DNA of 64,000 nucleotides from Heterobilharzia americana (GCA_944470555.2 OX104132.1:18113755-18177754), one strand, 5' to 3'; counted from the stretch's first letter, positions 24,070-34,295 are shown. Notes: a model not told the origin generated them from the sequence alone. Numbers and translations: made by a program.

Positions 24070-24259
24070 AATTGTTGGGATAGTCGATCCCAAAGACTTG
24101 ATTCATTTATTATTTAAGTACGTTAAAGCAATGTACACACTAGATGAAGTAATAAAGTTTGATTACCATCGTCGACTTGCAGTACTTGGCATATGCTTCG
24201 TCAGACATGTGCATCATCAGCAGCAAACGCCAGCCTATGATTCCTTTATAAATTTGTGA
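24070..24259 (+). CDS. Candidate exon, protein unknown
   Basis: A strong acceptor-like tract (CTTTTCTTCCTCCTGATTTG, then TTTTTATAG ending at 24069) precedes a frame that is the only open one: IVGIVDPKDLIHLLFKYVKA, then YTLDEVIKFDYHRRLAVLGI, then CFVRHVHHQQQTPAYDSFIN, with a stop at 24257-24259. The exon would begin with the third base of a codon. It could be a last exon, or it could end earlier at GT sites at 24118 or 24149. A good donor-like CAG/GTAACG lies just after the stop, which makes a recent stop or pseudogenisation possible. I do not recognise the family. Confidence 0.38.
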
Positions 24260-24839
24260 GACAGGTAACGCGTTAAATTATACGGTCACAAGAACCCGGT
24301 CATGTTGGTAATGCGTAGTCTGAGCGTGAAACCATTCCTAAGAATTATTAAAAAAAGGTCGTGAGTTGGAAGGCATTTTGATTCTTGATTAAATATTCTG
24401 AAGTACTTCACACAACGCAGTTTTTATGTTCAAATATGATGAGCAGAAGAAGCTACAGTTTTGTACATCAGGAGGTTACATTTCTGATAAAAAGGAAGTG
24501 ATAAATAAATCACTGTCTCGCCTCACTGTTCGTGTGCATGCATATTAGTGTCATGAAAGGTGGGTAGTATATGATGCATCAATAATTTACTAAGCCATGA
24601 CTTTTGTGTTTCGGATAATTACTTTTATCATGATTTTAGCTTTTTCCCAATCTAATACTCTTTAGACTAGTGGATAAATAGAATATCATTCTGTGAATTA
24701 TTTACTATTTCGCAATATCTAATCATAGACAATGTGACTTAACTTAAGATAAAATAACTCGGAGGTCAACTATCTCCTCTCACATCCGCATCTAGAACTT
24801 CGACAATTACTTCTATTTCTCATAACCTTATTTTTTCAG

Positions 24840-25230
24840 ACTAAACATATATGAAGTTTGTCCTGGGTGATGATTGAAGGTGGGATGAAAATCTGAACCG
24901 CGGCCGGATTCCAACCAGCGACCACCAGGTTACTGGCCCGGTGCTCTACCAACTGAGCTACAAGGTCCGACTTCTGACCATAGTTTTATTTCACTTCAGT
25001 CACCAAGGGTTTATGCCTGACTACCATGTGAATTCGTGATGCGTTGCTATCGCTAGTCAGGACTTCTCCTCTCAGTCCAAATGTAACTGAATTAGAGGGC
25101 AGAGGGAGCATCATACTGCTTATGATTTGACTATCTGAGATCGCAGCAAGATTTTCATCTCGCCTCCAATCGTCACCCGGTACAAATACTAGTCTGCCAA
25201 ACTATGGCTATCTCAGATAGTCAAATCATA
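24840..25230 (-). mobile_element. tRNA(Thr)-like fold-back element, family SINE-A, clearest copy
   Basis: Borders are inverted: GGGTGATGATTGAAGGTGGG at 24864 against CGCCTCCAATCGTCACCCGG at 25158-25177. Outside these, GCCAAACTATGGCTATCTCA (about 25196) matches the flank at 4160. Inside, the minus strand folds as a tRNA. The D arm is at about 24948-24964. The anticodon arm has loop CCAGTAA (anticodon AGT, 24930-24936). The T arm is GCTGG/CCGGC with loop TTGGAAT (24903-24919). The acceptor stem does not pair and position 33 is C, so this is a derived element and not a tRNA gene. Confidence 0.7.
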
Positions 25231-25339
25231 ATCAATGCATAAAGTTATTTATTGATGTGTTCAATTTCAGCAATCTAAGAAAGTTAGGAGAAAAAACCAC
25301 TATCAGAAGTATTTGTTCGTACTTGTAGTTTCTTGTTTT

Positions 25340-25700
25340 CCTACTCGGTAGAACTGATCGACCTCTGTTGCCATGTTGGTTCATATGCGGATGCTTCAGC
25401 ATTACCTGATTCTTCATCATGTTGTGGAATCTTAGATGTGTGTCTCACCCCATTCGGGACTTGACAGCTGGATGTTTTTGCACCTAGTGGGTGATGTTTG
25501 TCTCACTGAGACTTGAAATCAGTACTCACCAGTTTAAACGTGAAAGCATTATCTACTAGATAACTAGGACACTGAAGCCAACGCTTCAGAATGAGTGCCA
25601 CGTAATATAATTTCCAGTTGTTATTCTTAATCAAACCGTTTGATCTGTATGGTATGAAACTTGCCTTCTAGATCCCACTGCTAGCCACCACTAGGTAAGC
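25340..25700. mobile_element. Palindromic hammerhead composite, decayed
   Basis: The order on the plus strand is: arm (GATCGACCTCTGTTGCCATG, GCGGATGCTTCAGCATTACC), hammerhead 3' to 5' (CATTCGGGACTTGACAGCTG, 25453-25472), pol III region (minus, about 25500-25575), and a hammerhead 3' part on the plus strand (TCTAGATCCCACTGCTAGCC, 25668-25687). No intact core remains. Confidence 0.6.
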
Positions 25701-26285
25701 TACTACTATATCCATGAAATTACACAAGCAATGGTATCTGTTACACAATTTTCATCTTTTCTGCAGATCATTACCTGAGTATACCAGCGTTATAGAGGTT
25801 GACTGGTCATGTAAAAATCAAGTGAGAAATAGAGAAACAAGTAGCACAAAAAACCAAAAATATTTCACCATTATTGTTTAACAGTTGAAATGGAAAAAGA
25901 AATGGAAATTCCATAAAAATAGGATCCTGTTCGGGACATTACTCTTACTGTTATGTATACCATAGAACAATTTATTATGAAAAAAAGCCACATTTACAAG
26001 AAACTATAGAAAAAGAATTTTTGGTGATATAAACTTTAGGTGATTTGCTTCATTTTACATTACATTACATTGCACACAATACTATATATTTCTAGGCAAT
26101 AAAATCATTTAGAATATGGTTGGTTTTAATCCTCTTTTCATTAACGGTATTGTTGAAAATTCTATAAAATTAAAAACCAATCTATAAAATCCAGATCAGC
26201 TACATGTACTTTCATTTATACCACTAGTATCATAAAACGCGAACCATGAAGTTATTTGCTAGTGTGAACTGTTTCAACTGGCCTC
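25701..26285. other. Unassigned stretch
   Basis: AT-rich, no supported feature. Confidence 0.35.
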
Positions 26286-26429
26286 AGTAATCTCTTGTTA
26301 GCATTAGTGTTATTGCTTGTATTACACCGTTGTTGATTGGACCGAATTGATCAGTCTTTGTTGGTATATGGGTTCCTGTGCATATGCCTCGATATTACTT
26401 GTCTTTTAATCATGTATAGTAGCGTTGAG

Positions 26430-26500
26430 CAGTGGTTGGCAGTGGAATCCAGGATGCGCATTTCCGTCTCATTTGGAACTCGTCAGCTGGATATACCTGC
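26430..26500 (-). ncRNA. Hammerhead ribozyme copy, probably impaired
   Basis: The minus strand keeps the core CTGACGA and GAAA and the ATC cleavage site before CTGGATTCCACTGCC. The helix II strands (GTTCC and GAGAC) pair poorly, and an extra G sits before GAAA. Weak or no activity is expected. Confidence 0.75.
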
Positions 26501-26659
26501 CTCGCAGTGAGTGTTGTTCCAACCGGGACTCGGACTTAAGAGCGGTCGCTTCAATCGCAAGAGCGTTATCCACTACACCACCGAGCCAGGATAGCCACTT
26601 CTTGTGCGACGGGTGTATTCCGAGTCCGAGTCCCAGTGGGAACAACATCACTCACTAGG

Positions 26660-26735
26660 AGGCAAGTACATCCGGCTGACGAGTCCCAAATAGGACGAAA
26701 TGCTCATCCTGGATTCCACTGCTTGCCACTGCCGA
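26660..26735 (+). ncRNA. Hammerhead ribozyme, all core nucleotides intact
   Basis: The core CTGACGA (26676-26682; position 7 is free in the consensus) and GAAA (26697-26700) are both present. Helix II GTCC/GGAC spans 26683-26696. Helix III is three pairs (A26700-T26707, T-A, G-C) with a two-base loop. The cleavage triplet ATC is 26706-26708. Helix I pairs TCCGG with CTGGA (26709-26713), one G-T wobble. The bulged upstream strand (GGCAAGTACA) and the CAAATA loop supply the known tertiary contact of the Schistosoma ribozyme. Cleavage is predicted after 26708. Short helix III is typical of this family and limits monomer activity. Confidence 0.85.
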
Positions 26736-26849
26736 TCATTACTATATCTTGTTAGCATTGGTATTTTCTGCCACTTGGGTGTATAGATAGAGATATGACT
26801 GAATAATTCCATCATACTGCTGGTAAACATTCTTCAACGGAATATAAAG

Positions 26850-27535
26850 GAAGAACATGTATTTCAGCGATTTCATTTTCAAAGCTGTACATTCGCAAAT
26901 TTACACATTTTCCTAGTGTGTGGATTTGATAGTTAAAAACAGTTTGTCAAGCGTGGCAAATGAAAAAGCTTGAAATGTGTACACAAGAGAAGATTGTTCA
27001 ACTTCTCCTTTCATGGTCACAGTTTTCAGTCTCCTCTATTCCCCCCTTCTTTTAATCTTTCTGTTTCCAAACTATTCACTTCTTAAGTAATTTGCCACAC
27101 ATTGTTGTTGCTATGTTCTGCCTGATCGCAAATCAGTTTTCAAACTTATTTTGATTAATATTCACTACTCATCAGTTTTTTGGTTCTTTTAATTTTAATG
27201 AAAACTCATGTATTGACACTATTTTTGTTGTCATGCTTGAGAAATCCTTTTTAACTATCAAATCCTCTTATAGTAATGATGGGCAGTGGCTAGCAGTAGA
27301 ATCCAGGATGAGCTTTTTGTCCTATATACATAATTAAAAGACAGGTAATATCGAGGCATACGCACAGGAACCCATATGCCAACAAAGACTGATCAATTCG
27401 GTCCAATCAACGACGGTGCAATACAAGCAATAACAATACAAATCCTTGCATTAGAAAAATATATAAATTTGCGATTGTATGGCTTTAAAAATGAAATCCC
27501 TGAAAAGAGACTCCCCACTGAAACTTAATCTTTCT
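26850..27535 (+). mobile_element. PLE-A remnant with inverted arms, interrupted by a hammerhead element
   Basis: The left arm 26850-26955 (TCAGCGATTTCATTTTCAAA, GGATTTGATAGTTAAAAACA) has its complement at 27235-27266 (TTTTTAACTATCAAATCC) plus 27447-27535 (TTTAAAAATGAAATCCCTGA). The PLE-A C-terminus is blurred at about 26970-27030 (CTTCTCCTTTCATGGTCAC). The right arm is split by the insertion 27267-27438. Confidence 0.65.
27267..27438 (-). mobile_element. Truncated hammerhead element with 8-bp target duplication
   Basis: It consists of the hammerhead 3' half (GGCTAGCAGTAGAATCCAGG, plus-strand view) joined to the inverted copy of the arm at 26296-26420. It is flanked by CAAATCCT at 27259-27266 and again at 27439-27446, an 8-base direct repeat that splits the PLE-A arm, as expected for a retroposed insertion. 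Confidence 0.7.
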
Positions 27536-29165
27536 TCATATTCCGTTCTTGTTCTTCCATCAAATCGTCATGGGTATATTTCACACATAATAATTATGCC
27601 TAAAAGCTGTGTAAGTATAAGACTTCTGTGAAATGTTTCATTGTGTCCGACTTGTATCACTGTATAATACTTGCTTGTAAGTATCAAGAATTGAAGGTTT
27701 TGAGAAAATTAGCATAGAGAATGGAGTGAACTTTCTCTTAGGAAGTTTCAAAAAACGTCCTTGTTATCAGACTGTAAACACTATCACGAGATAAGTTATA
27801 TATCATGAGGAAGTGATGGACTAAGATTCCTTAACCACTTCATTTTTGAAGTGAATGAATTTATAGCCTATTTTTGCACCAATTTGGCCACATCAACCTT
27901 TGAAATCCTGAAAAGTCTGAGTATATCGATAATCAGAGTTGATGTCAGTTGTAAAACATGCAAAGTAATAACTTTGTGTCACAATCACATGATGAAACAT
28001 GACATTTTCCTTTCCTTAGTATCACAGATTAGAAATAATCTTCCACTATGTATACATAAAACGCGATTGTGTTATATTTTCAGCTCTAGCAAACTGCGAA
28101 TCAGGTGTAGATATTTTAGATACTACTAAAAACCAATGATTCAAGGACGTACTTCATGTGCGCTTATGACTTTAAAAAAATACTCTCAGAAAGTAAACAG
28201 ATCTTGTTTCAGCAGGTATGACAACATGTGATCACGCAAACTCGAGTTCTGTTCAAGACAGTCCTCTGATAAACAATTTTGCTCGAAAAAAATATCACGG
28301 TACAGATCATGCAATTATGACTGATTATGTCTACTGAATGGCATGTCTGTCAAAGTCTCAGTCATACTCACACAGTCATCAGGGATAAATATGAATTGGT
28401 TATTCCTCCAGGAGCTTTGAAACTACAGTATGAAGCTTTCCGATACAATACATTCTCATGTTTTCTTGATCACTTAGTGCTCAACAAATGACTTAAGTTT
28501 TGTATAAATATTTATATAGAACCTACGTAGTGACAAAAGATATTTATTTCTTGTTCACCGTGTGAAAGGACTCTGAGACACAAGAGCGATAATCCACAAA
28601 ACCACTCCAGTTACCTATCCATTTTGAGAATGGAAGAATTTAGGCTACTGTGGAATCAAGAGTGGTGCATTACGCTTTTCAAATAAATCGTATTATTTCG
28701 ATAAGGCACAGTAGAATAGTTGCGTTCTATAGGCTTGAATAACTAGTTTCAGAGTTCCTGAAGAGCTTTCTTCAGTTGTTATCTTGTTAATCTTGAGATT
28801 TAGGAGAAAAATACAAAGTGAAAAAATATTTAAATAACAAGTTATTGAAACAAGTATTCGTATTGAAACATTCAAACGTAAGAATAATCTGAAGCAAATT
28901 CTTTGAATGGATAATTTGTTCATTTCTTGATTGGTTAATCATGGTGAATACATCAAATCTGTGTCGTAGTGTTAAACATTTTCCGTGATTTCTGTTTGAA
29001 GTGCTACGGTGCTTTGTACAATACGCTCACACCAGCATTTATTATCGTGATGGAGAATATTTATATCTCAAGAGGATAATTTCAATGATAATGTGGTCTT
29101 TGAGATTTAAAAAAATTTCCAAAGTTATTACCGTCTTCTGTCATTTTAGTTAGTTTGCTGTGTCG
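27536..29165. other. Unassigned stretch
   Basis: The frame 27851-28129 (92 codons, ending CRYFRYY) has a weak acceptor-like border (TTTTTGAAG) but no recognisable domain, so I do not call it. Nothing else supported. Confidence 0.3.
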
Positions 29166-29170
29166 ACGTT

Positions 29171-29218
29171 ATGAAGGGTCCTTTCATCTTTTTTCTAGGC
29201 ATAAACTTCGCAACTACG
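29171..29218 (+). CDS. Candidate first exon: signal peptide of a small secreted protein
   Basis: The ATG at 29171 opens MKGPFIFFLGINFATT, a short basic start followed by a hydrophobic run typical of a signal peptide. ACG/GTAAAT at 29218/29219 is a good donor in phase 0, matching the phase-0 start of the exon at 29676. Without splicing the frame reads on for 69 codons to a stop at 29380, so a single-exon reading is also possible. I do not recognise the family. Secreted proteins built from small exons are common in schistosomes, but nothing here proves that class. Confidence 0.4.
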
Positions 29219-29675
29219 GTAAATGGAAAGTATACAACGACTTTCTTTCAACAATCATCTTACTCTGAGGAACAAATTAAAATTCATTTGGGTTCCAATT
29301 CATTCAAACAAATAAGCAGGTGTTTCAAAAGTATACACAACAACACTGGCCTCATTTATCAGCAGTCCTTTACCGACTGACAGTAATTCGTTTCAATAAT
29401 TTGAAACGACATTTCAGGTCGGTGGAAGAAAAGAAATAATCAACTGTAAAGAGACATTTTCGACGGAAATGGGTGAATGAAATATTGAAAGTACAGTAAT
29501 AAAAAATTAGCTAAATCGGTCAAAATCAGTTTTGAAAAGTTTTTTTCTCTCTATTGCAGGAGATATAATTTGAATAATGATAAAAACTATTAGTCTCTAC
29601 TAATTTCATTTATTTTAGTAGGGGGGTAAACATTTTCTAGGCTTAATAGTTATAGTGATGTTATTTATATTGCAG

Positions 29676-29807
29676 GGTATCTGTGATTTACTGAAGGTAG
29701 GAAGAAAACTGTTTGTGTCAACAATAAACAAACTAAATGTCGATCATATCATGATTGACTGCCGTTACACAGAATCTGAATCTTTGTATTCTGGTGGGTG
29801 TGGGAAG
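29676..29807 (+). CDS. Candidate internal exon of 132 bp, protein unknown
   Basis: The acceptor TTATTTATATTGCAG ends at 29675 and the donor AAG/GTAACC is at 29807/29808. The exon is exactly 44 codons, open in phase 0 at both ends: GICDLLKVGRKLFVSTINK, then LNVDHIMIDCRYTESESLYS, then GGCGK. Three cysteines and no repeat relatives in the window favour real coding sequence. It fits in phase after 29171-29218 across a 457-base intron. No downstream exon was identified. It is the best-bordered exon candidate in the window. Confidence 0.5.
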
Positions 29808-30002
29808 GTAACCTTTTTAGTTGTTTAGATGAGAAACTCAATGATGGTAATTTGGCTGGTTTCTGAAATCGCTAAAAGATTTTTTCTGCATCTGAGAGTA
29901 TTTCTAAAGCCTAAATGCGTTTGCTGTGCATCTACCAGAGTGTAATTTGAGTTAACTATCTCAAAACAGTGTTGTTTTCATTCAGATTAGAGCGAATCTT
30001 AC

Positions 30003-30084
30003 CTTTTAGTTGTTCTTCAAGTACTTCATTTGCACTCTTCTCCATAGCTTCAAAGAATGAAGTCAATAAACGAAGAGTGATACC
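30003..30084 (-). CDS. Weak candidate exon
   Basis: On the minus strand, a TTAG acceptor-like border at 30085 and AAAAG/GTAAGA at 30003/30002 enclose 82 bases. Only one frame is open: GITLRLLTSFFEAMEKSANE then VLEEQLK, an amphipathic helix. It is opposite in strand to the exon at 29676-29807, so both cannot belong to one gene. Confidence 0.22.
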
Positions 30085-30089
30085 CTAAC

Positions 30090-31695
30090 TGGCGGTATTA
30101 GTTAAAAAGAATTCTTCGCTAGCATCGAGTTGACCTATAACAGCTCTCATCGTTGTTGTGAACCAGTTGGTTTAGAATGAAGTGGTGTCCATAACATGAT
30201 ACGATGTTATTATTTGGTATTCATAATTGAACACATACTGTATCTCCTTAAGAATAAAAATTTGTCATGATGGGACGAACTTGCAATTAAAGGTGGGACG
30301 ACTCTGTATTTCTACAGATGACTACTGTGTAGATTACACGTCAGATTAGAGAAGTATTCTGACTTCTACTTCTGCTAATTGTGTTGGGAAATATCAGCCA
30401 GTAAGTCACTATTAGGCTTCTGACACCGGAGGTTGTCTAATAACCTTAACAATGATAAAGGTGCCAATTATTTGAATTATGTAAGCTTTAAATAAGACTA
30501 TGTAGCTAGATACAGTTAAAAAGGCTTAAGTTGATGCTTCTCAGTTATTTTATTTGAGCTGAATGTAATGTATCGAACGGTTTTGCGTTGCACAACTGCG
30601 GCGTGGTAACCCTTCATTACGTAATCCTAAAACCGCGCTAAGATATCCTTAAATGGTTGGAAAGCTACCAGTTACTTGTTACCTGCAAGCTGGCATCATT
30701 TTCACCTTTGATGATCAGTTAGTTAGGAGTGACTTATTAAACGGATTTTGTTACTTAAGCAGAAATATTTGTAATGATTACTCTATTCAACAAAGAGTTT
30801 ACTTTCAGATTTCACCGCGTAATATCATAACAAATTGTCATAGAAAGTTATAGATTTAAAGTAAGAATGACAAGTACAGGGTAAAATACAATTATGGAGA
30901 TCTTAAAACCGATAATAGAGAAATCGTAAATGCTCCTGTAAAAATCTCTAAGAGTTTTCGTTCATTTCCATCATGATAAATTTTTACTTTGTAGTTGCGT
31001 CAGACACTATCAAATCAAGATATACCTCTATTGTCACCACATGCTGTGTGTGTGATTGATTTTTTGAATGATTAAAATTATGTACAGGTTGCAAGATAAC
31101 ACTAAATCGTAGTTGCGTCTTTCAAAACATGAAGTTTTTTTTTTGTTGTTGTAAAGTTGATCAGACAAAAATCAATCGTAGATAACAGCAAGTAAACTAC
31201 AAGAGTAAATAATCACTGAAAGGAAGGATTTATGCATACGGAATGCACATAACTTTTGTATCTCGACATTAAGAAATATTTTTTTCTAAGATAACAAATA
31301 TATATAGTAAGGTGTACAAAGTGGAGTTTGACTGAAGGATTTAATATCCATTATTACAATTCAGTGTTGATAGTTTTACTATGGCTAAGAAAGGGAAGAT
31401 ATTCACAAGTGTATTTTGTCTGCTTAGAAAATAATATTGACAATAAAAAACTACAGCAGACAAATTTGTGCAAAAAGTTAGAGTTTTATAAAGATTTCCA
31501 TCTGAGATTAGTCTGAGGAGTAGTAAACTTCATTAGTATGTTAAGAAAGAAAGAGAGATGTAAATATGGTTGGATAGAAAGCAGACGGGATGGTATTAAA
31601 TCAATTGAGCTTGACGTATCGAACTTTGATGTAATTCACTTTTGCGTTTAACTTAGACAGTAACATATCAGTCTCTCTCTCGATATCTTCATATT
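30090..31695. other. Unassigned stretch
   Basis: No supported feature. Frames at 30653-30853 and 31328-31516 are unrecognised. Confidence 0.35.
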
Positions 31696-31699
31696 TATA

Positions 31700-32830
31700 C
31701 CAATTCTAAGCAAACTGCATGTCATTTTGACGGCGTCATGTTCATTGAGCTGAGTGGTTTATTGGTGAAGGTTTTATCATCATCATCAGCACAAATTTCA
31801 GAAAAAAGTGATCAATGGGCCTCCTCCATAAGTGGTTCAGTAGCTTGTCATGATAGTCTTGTATGTGATTGCTCGCTTCTGTCAAAGTTTTGTCATTTGT
31901 CTCTATATTCATTACTTTTTACTGTCCTCCTGACGTGAACTTTAACCCTACTGTCTTTTGTTTACTACTACTAATAATATCTTTATTCTAATCAACAACT
32001 CTGGTACAGTGTAGAATTCTCAGCATATGATATTCAACAAATTGGTTCCCTGTACAATATCTCCCGGCAAAATAATCATTTCATTTGAATAATGTCAATA
32101 ATAACGTAATAAAAGACATAGTGGAAAGCAGGCACCTTGAATTGCATTCTGATCGGGTTTCGACTACTGAATGAATAGGATATGCGGCGTAATTTAAGTG
32201 GTGGTAGTTTATTCATCCAGTACGAAAACGGAACTTCTTTACATTTATAAGCTTATCTCTTACTGGCATATCGTTTATTCTGTCTTCTTGTAGGCTTGGA
32301 AAACGGCAGTTTGAAACCATTTAAAAGTGTACCAGAGTACTAAAGGCTTTTAAAAGGTATTTATAAGAATAAAACAAATTAAAGGCATGGATTTGATTAA
32401 ATAAGTTCCGTCGAAAATCTTCGGTAGCTCAAAGTTTGAGCAGATCGCCTCTTATTGGTTGATAGATTGGGTCAAAGTCAACATATGCGTTGATTGCCAG
32501 CTGACCTGAATACCAAGCTTCTGAACATTCTCTGGCATTCTTTGTATTTTCCCATTTCCCAGTTAAATTCATATTCAAACTTGTCCGTTTGTATCACTAT
32601 GAGCAAAGATGTGTTATGGCGCTCCACTGCTACTTAGTATTCTGTAGATGGATACCAAGAGGGAGACCCCCTCGTCTAATGTAGTGCTATCCACAGATTC
32701 TGCAAATTTTTGGGCCGAAACTAGCTAAGTTTAAATTGGGTCTTTCTCTGCCTTTGGTAACAACCTCTCAGAGCACAGAAAGCATGAATGTTCCCGTCTG
32801 ATTGTATAAATTGGTTTATACCTTACAACA
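31700..32830 (-). pseudogene. PLE-B copy, minus strand, interrupted
   Basis: From 32830 downward: a C-rich RICG, then a CATTAGACGAGGGGGTCTCC region (GIY-YIG-like, GLPLGIHL), then a match to 34040-34160 (CAGAAGCTTGGTATTCAGGT, CAGCTGGCAATC). It breaks at about 32445 and resumes at 31955 with GTTAAAGTTCACGTCAGGAG and the 3' tail. The tail ends at GTGCTGATGATGATGATAAA (about 31790), a truncated hammerhead-like core. It faces the plus copy at 32930-34400. Confidence 0.7.
31955..32445 (+). mobile_element. Insertion in PLE-B containing a family-E repeat
   Basis: It splits the minus PLE-B copy. The left part, 31960-32110, matches repeats at 36620 and 39815: TATCTTTATTCTAATCAACA, then GTAGAATTCTCAGCATATGA. 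The right part is unassigned; an acceptor-like TCTTCTTGTAG at about 32294 lies in it but no convincing exon follows. Confidence 0.45.
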
Positions 32831-33418
32831 TAGGTCAATGAAGCATTGATGAAAAACTTTAAAACTTTGGCATTGCTATTGATCAAATCAAAATTTTGGA
32901 TCTGTTATACAGGTAATACTTTTTTCATCATTAACAGAAAGGAATAGGAAAACGCTTACAAATTAATCAACAACATTTTCGACGATATGAAGAGGGATCA
33001 AATAACAAACTTGCGATTTTAGATATTCCGATCACGTGAACGGATTTGGAGAGATGGCAAACTGAAGTTGACAGTAAACCAGCTCATATGAACCAGATCC
33101 TCACCTAAAATAGCAACAACCCAACAGCACACAAAACCAGTTGTATGTAATGTTTGTTTAAAAGAGTGAAAACACAATGTAGCAAATCAATTTTGCAGAC
33201 GAAAGTGGGAAACTATTTAATGACTGTTTTCCTGAAGGACAGCTATCCATGCAAGTTCGTCAAAACGTGATTATATAACTCACCGTCCACCAAGAAGTCA
33301 TCCTACGATACAAGCAAATAGATTGTCTTACCTCATATAAAGAATGTCTTTGAGATCACGACTAGGTTTTTGAAGCCTTTTGAAATCTTTGTAGCCTACA
33401 AATCCACAAAATCTCTTC

Positions 33419-33793
33419 TATCAATCCATCTAGATAAACTAGGACCAGGCGTTACTGTGTAACGGTGAAACTGCCACACCTCATATCAGTACATCAAGTA
33501 AAAAGGCAGTGGGGCTAAGATAAGATAAGATAAGAGAACGCAGTCAAAAGAAATATAAAGTACGAAAAGAGAGAAACGAAGAATGAGAAAATGGTGAGAT
33601 TCGGTATAGCGTCGTTAGGATTAGGATAATGTATGTATACATTTGCGCCACTGACTTAAGTTCTGAGCGATATCACCTAGAGTCTCAAACCACTAGTTCC
33701 TCTTGTCCCGCGAACCCCAACCTGCTAATCTTCATCGTCCCACATGGCTCAAGCCAACAGTCAGAGACTTCATACATTGATACCATGTTTCAG
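33419..33793 (-). mobile_element. SINE-like insertion with 7-bp target duplication
   Basis: TCTCTTC occurs at 33412-33418 and 33794-33800. The uninterrupted PLE-B at 63.54 kb reads AAATCTCTTCACTCT, an empty-site match. On the minus strand the insert has GGTTGGGGTTCGCGGGAC (B-box-like, about 33700-33725) and ends toward (TTATC)n at 33515-33535. A 5-base tandem tail and a short target duplication suggest a retroposed element. Confidence 0.55.
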
Positions 33794-34295
33794 TCTCTTC
33801 ACTCTGTATCATGTAGACCAAAAGATGCAGTAAACAAGAATGAAAAATCAAACGTTATCTGCGAAACAAACTGCAGAATCTGTAAGAGCACTACGTTGGA
33901 CAGAACACTCGCCCTCGCGGAATTCATCTACATGAACGTCAGCTAGCGGTTAAGCATCACAACACATTTTGCTCATATCAAAGCATATAGACGATTGTGA
34001 ACATTAATTTGTGAGGGAAAATTGTAGAAATCTTCCTTTGATTGAGGAAATACAAAGAATGTCAGAGAATGTTCAGAAGCTTGGTATTCAGGTCAGCTGG
34101 CAATCGACAGACATGTTGACATTGACCCAATTTATCAACTAATAAGAAGCAACGTGATGGTTAAAGTTCACGTCAGGAGGACAGTCAAAAGTAATGAATA
34201 TAGAGACAAATGACAAAACTTTGGCAGAAGCGAGCAATCACATACAAGGCTATCATAACTAGCTACTGAACCACTTGTGGAGGAGACCTCAATGT

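Larger units (their letters stand above)
26290..26750. mobile_element. Palindromic Sm-alpha hammerhead composite, best-preserved
   Basis: Plus-strand order: the arm 26296-26420 (TGCTTGTATTACACCG, then GTTCCTGTGCATATGCCTCG); a minus-strand hammerhead 26430-26500; a minus-strand pol III unit with B-box-like AGTCCCGGTTGG near 26520 and A-box-like TGGTGTAGTGG near 26577; a hinge at 26596-26616; a plus-strand B-box-like region (GAGTCCCAGTGGGAAC, 26629-26644); and a plus-strand hammerhead 26660-26735. Two hammerhead transcription units thus face away from a shared centre near 26600. Sm-alpha RNAs are known to self-cleave in schistosomes; the palindromic joining is what I see here. Confidence 0.8.

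Noticed and set aside
24893..24970. A functional tRNA-Thr(AGT) gene on the minus strand
   Set aside because: The acceptor stem does not pair, position 33 is C, and the same body recurs within a repeat family.
26425..26830. Open frames on both strands at 26.4-26.8 and 56.4-56.7 kb as genes
   Set aside because: They lie entirely on hammerhead composites, and the similar translations come from the repeat.
32280..32350. Short last exon after TCTTCTTGTAG
   Set aside because: Only about 16 codons before a stop, and it lies inside an insertion in PLE-B.
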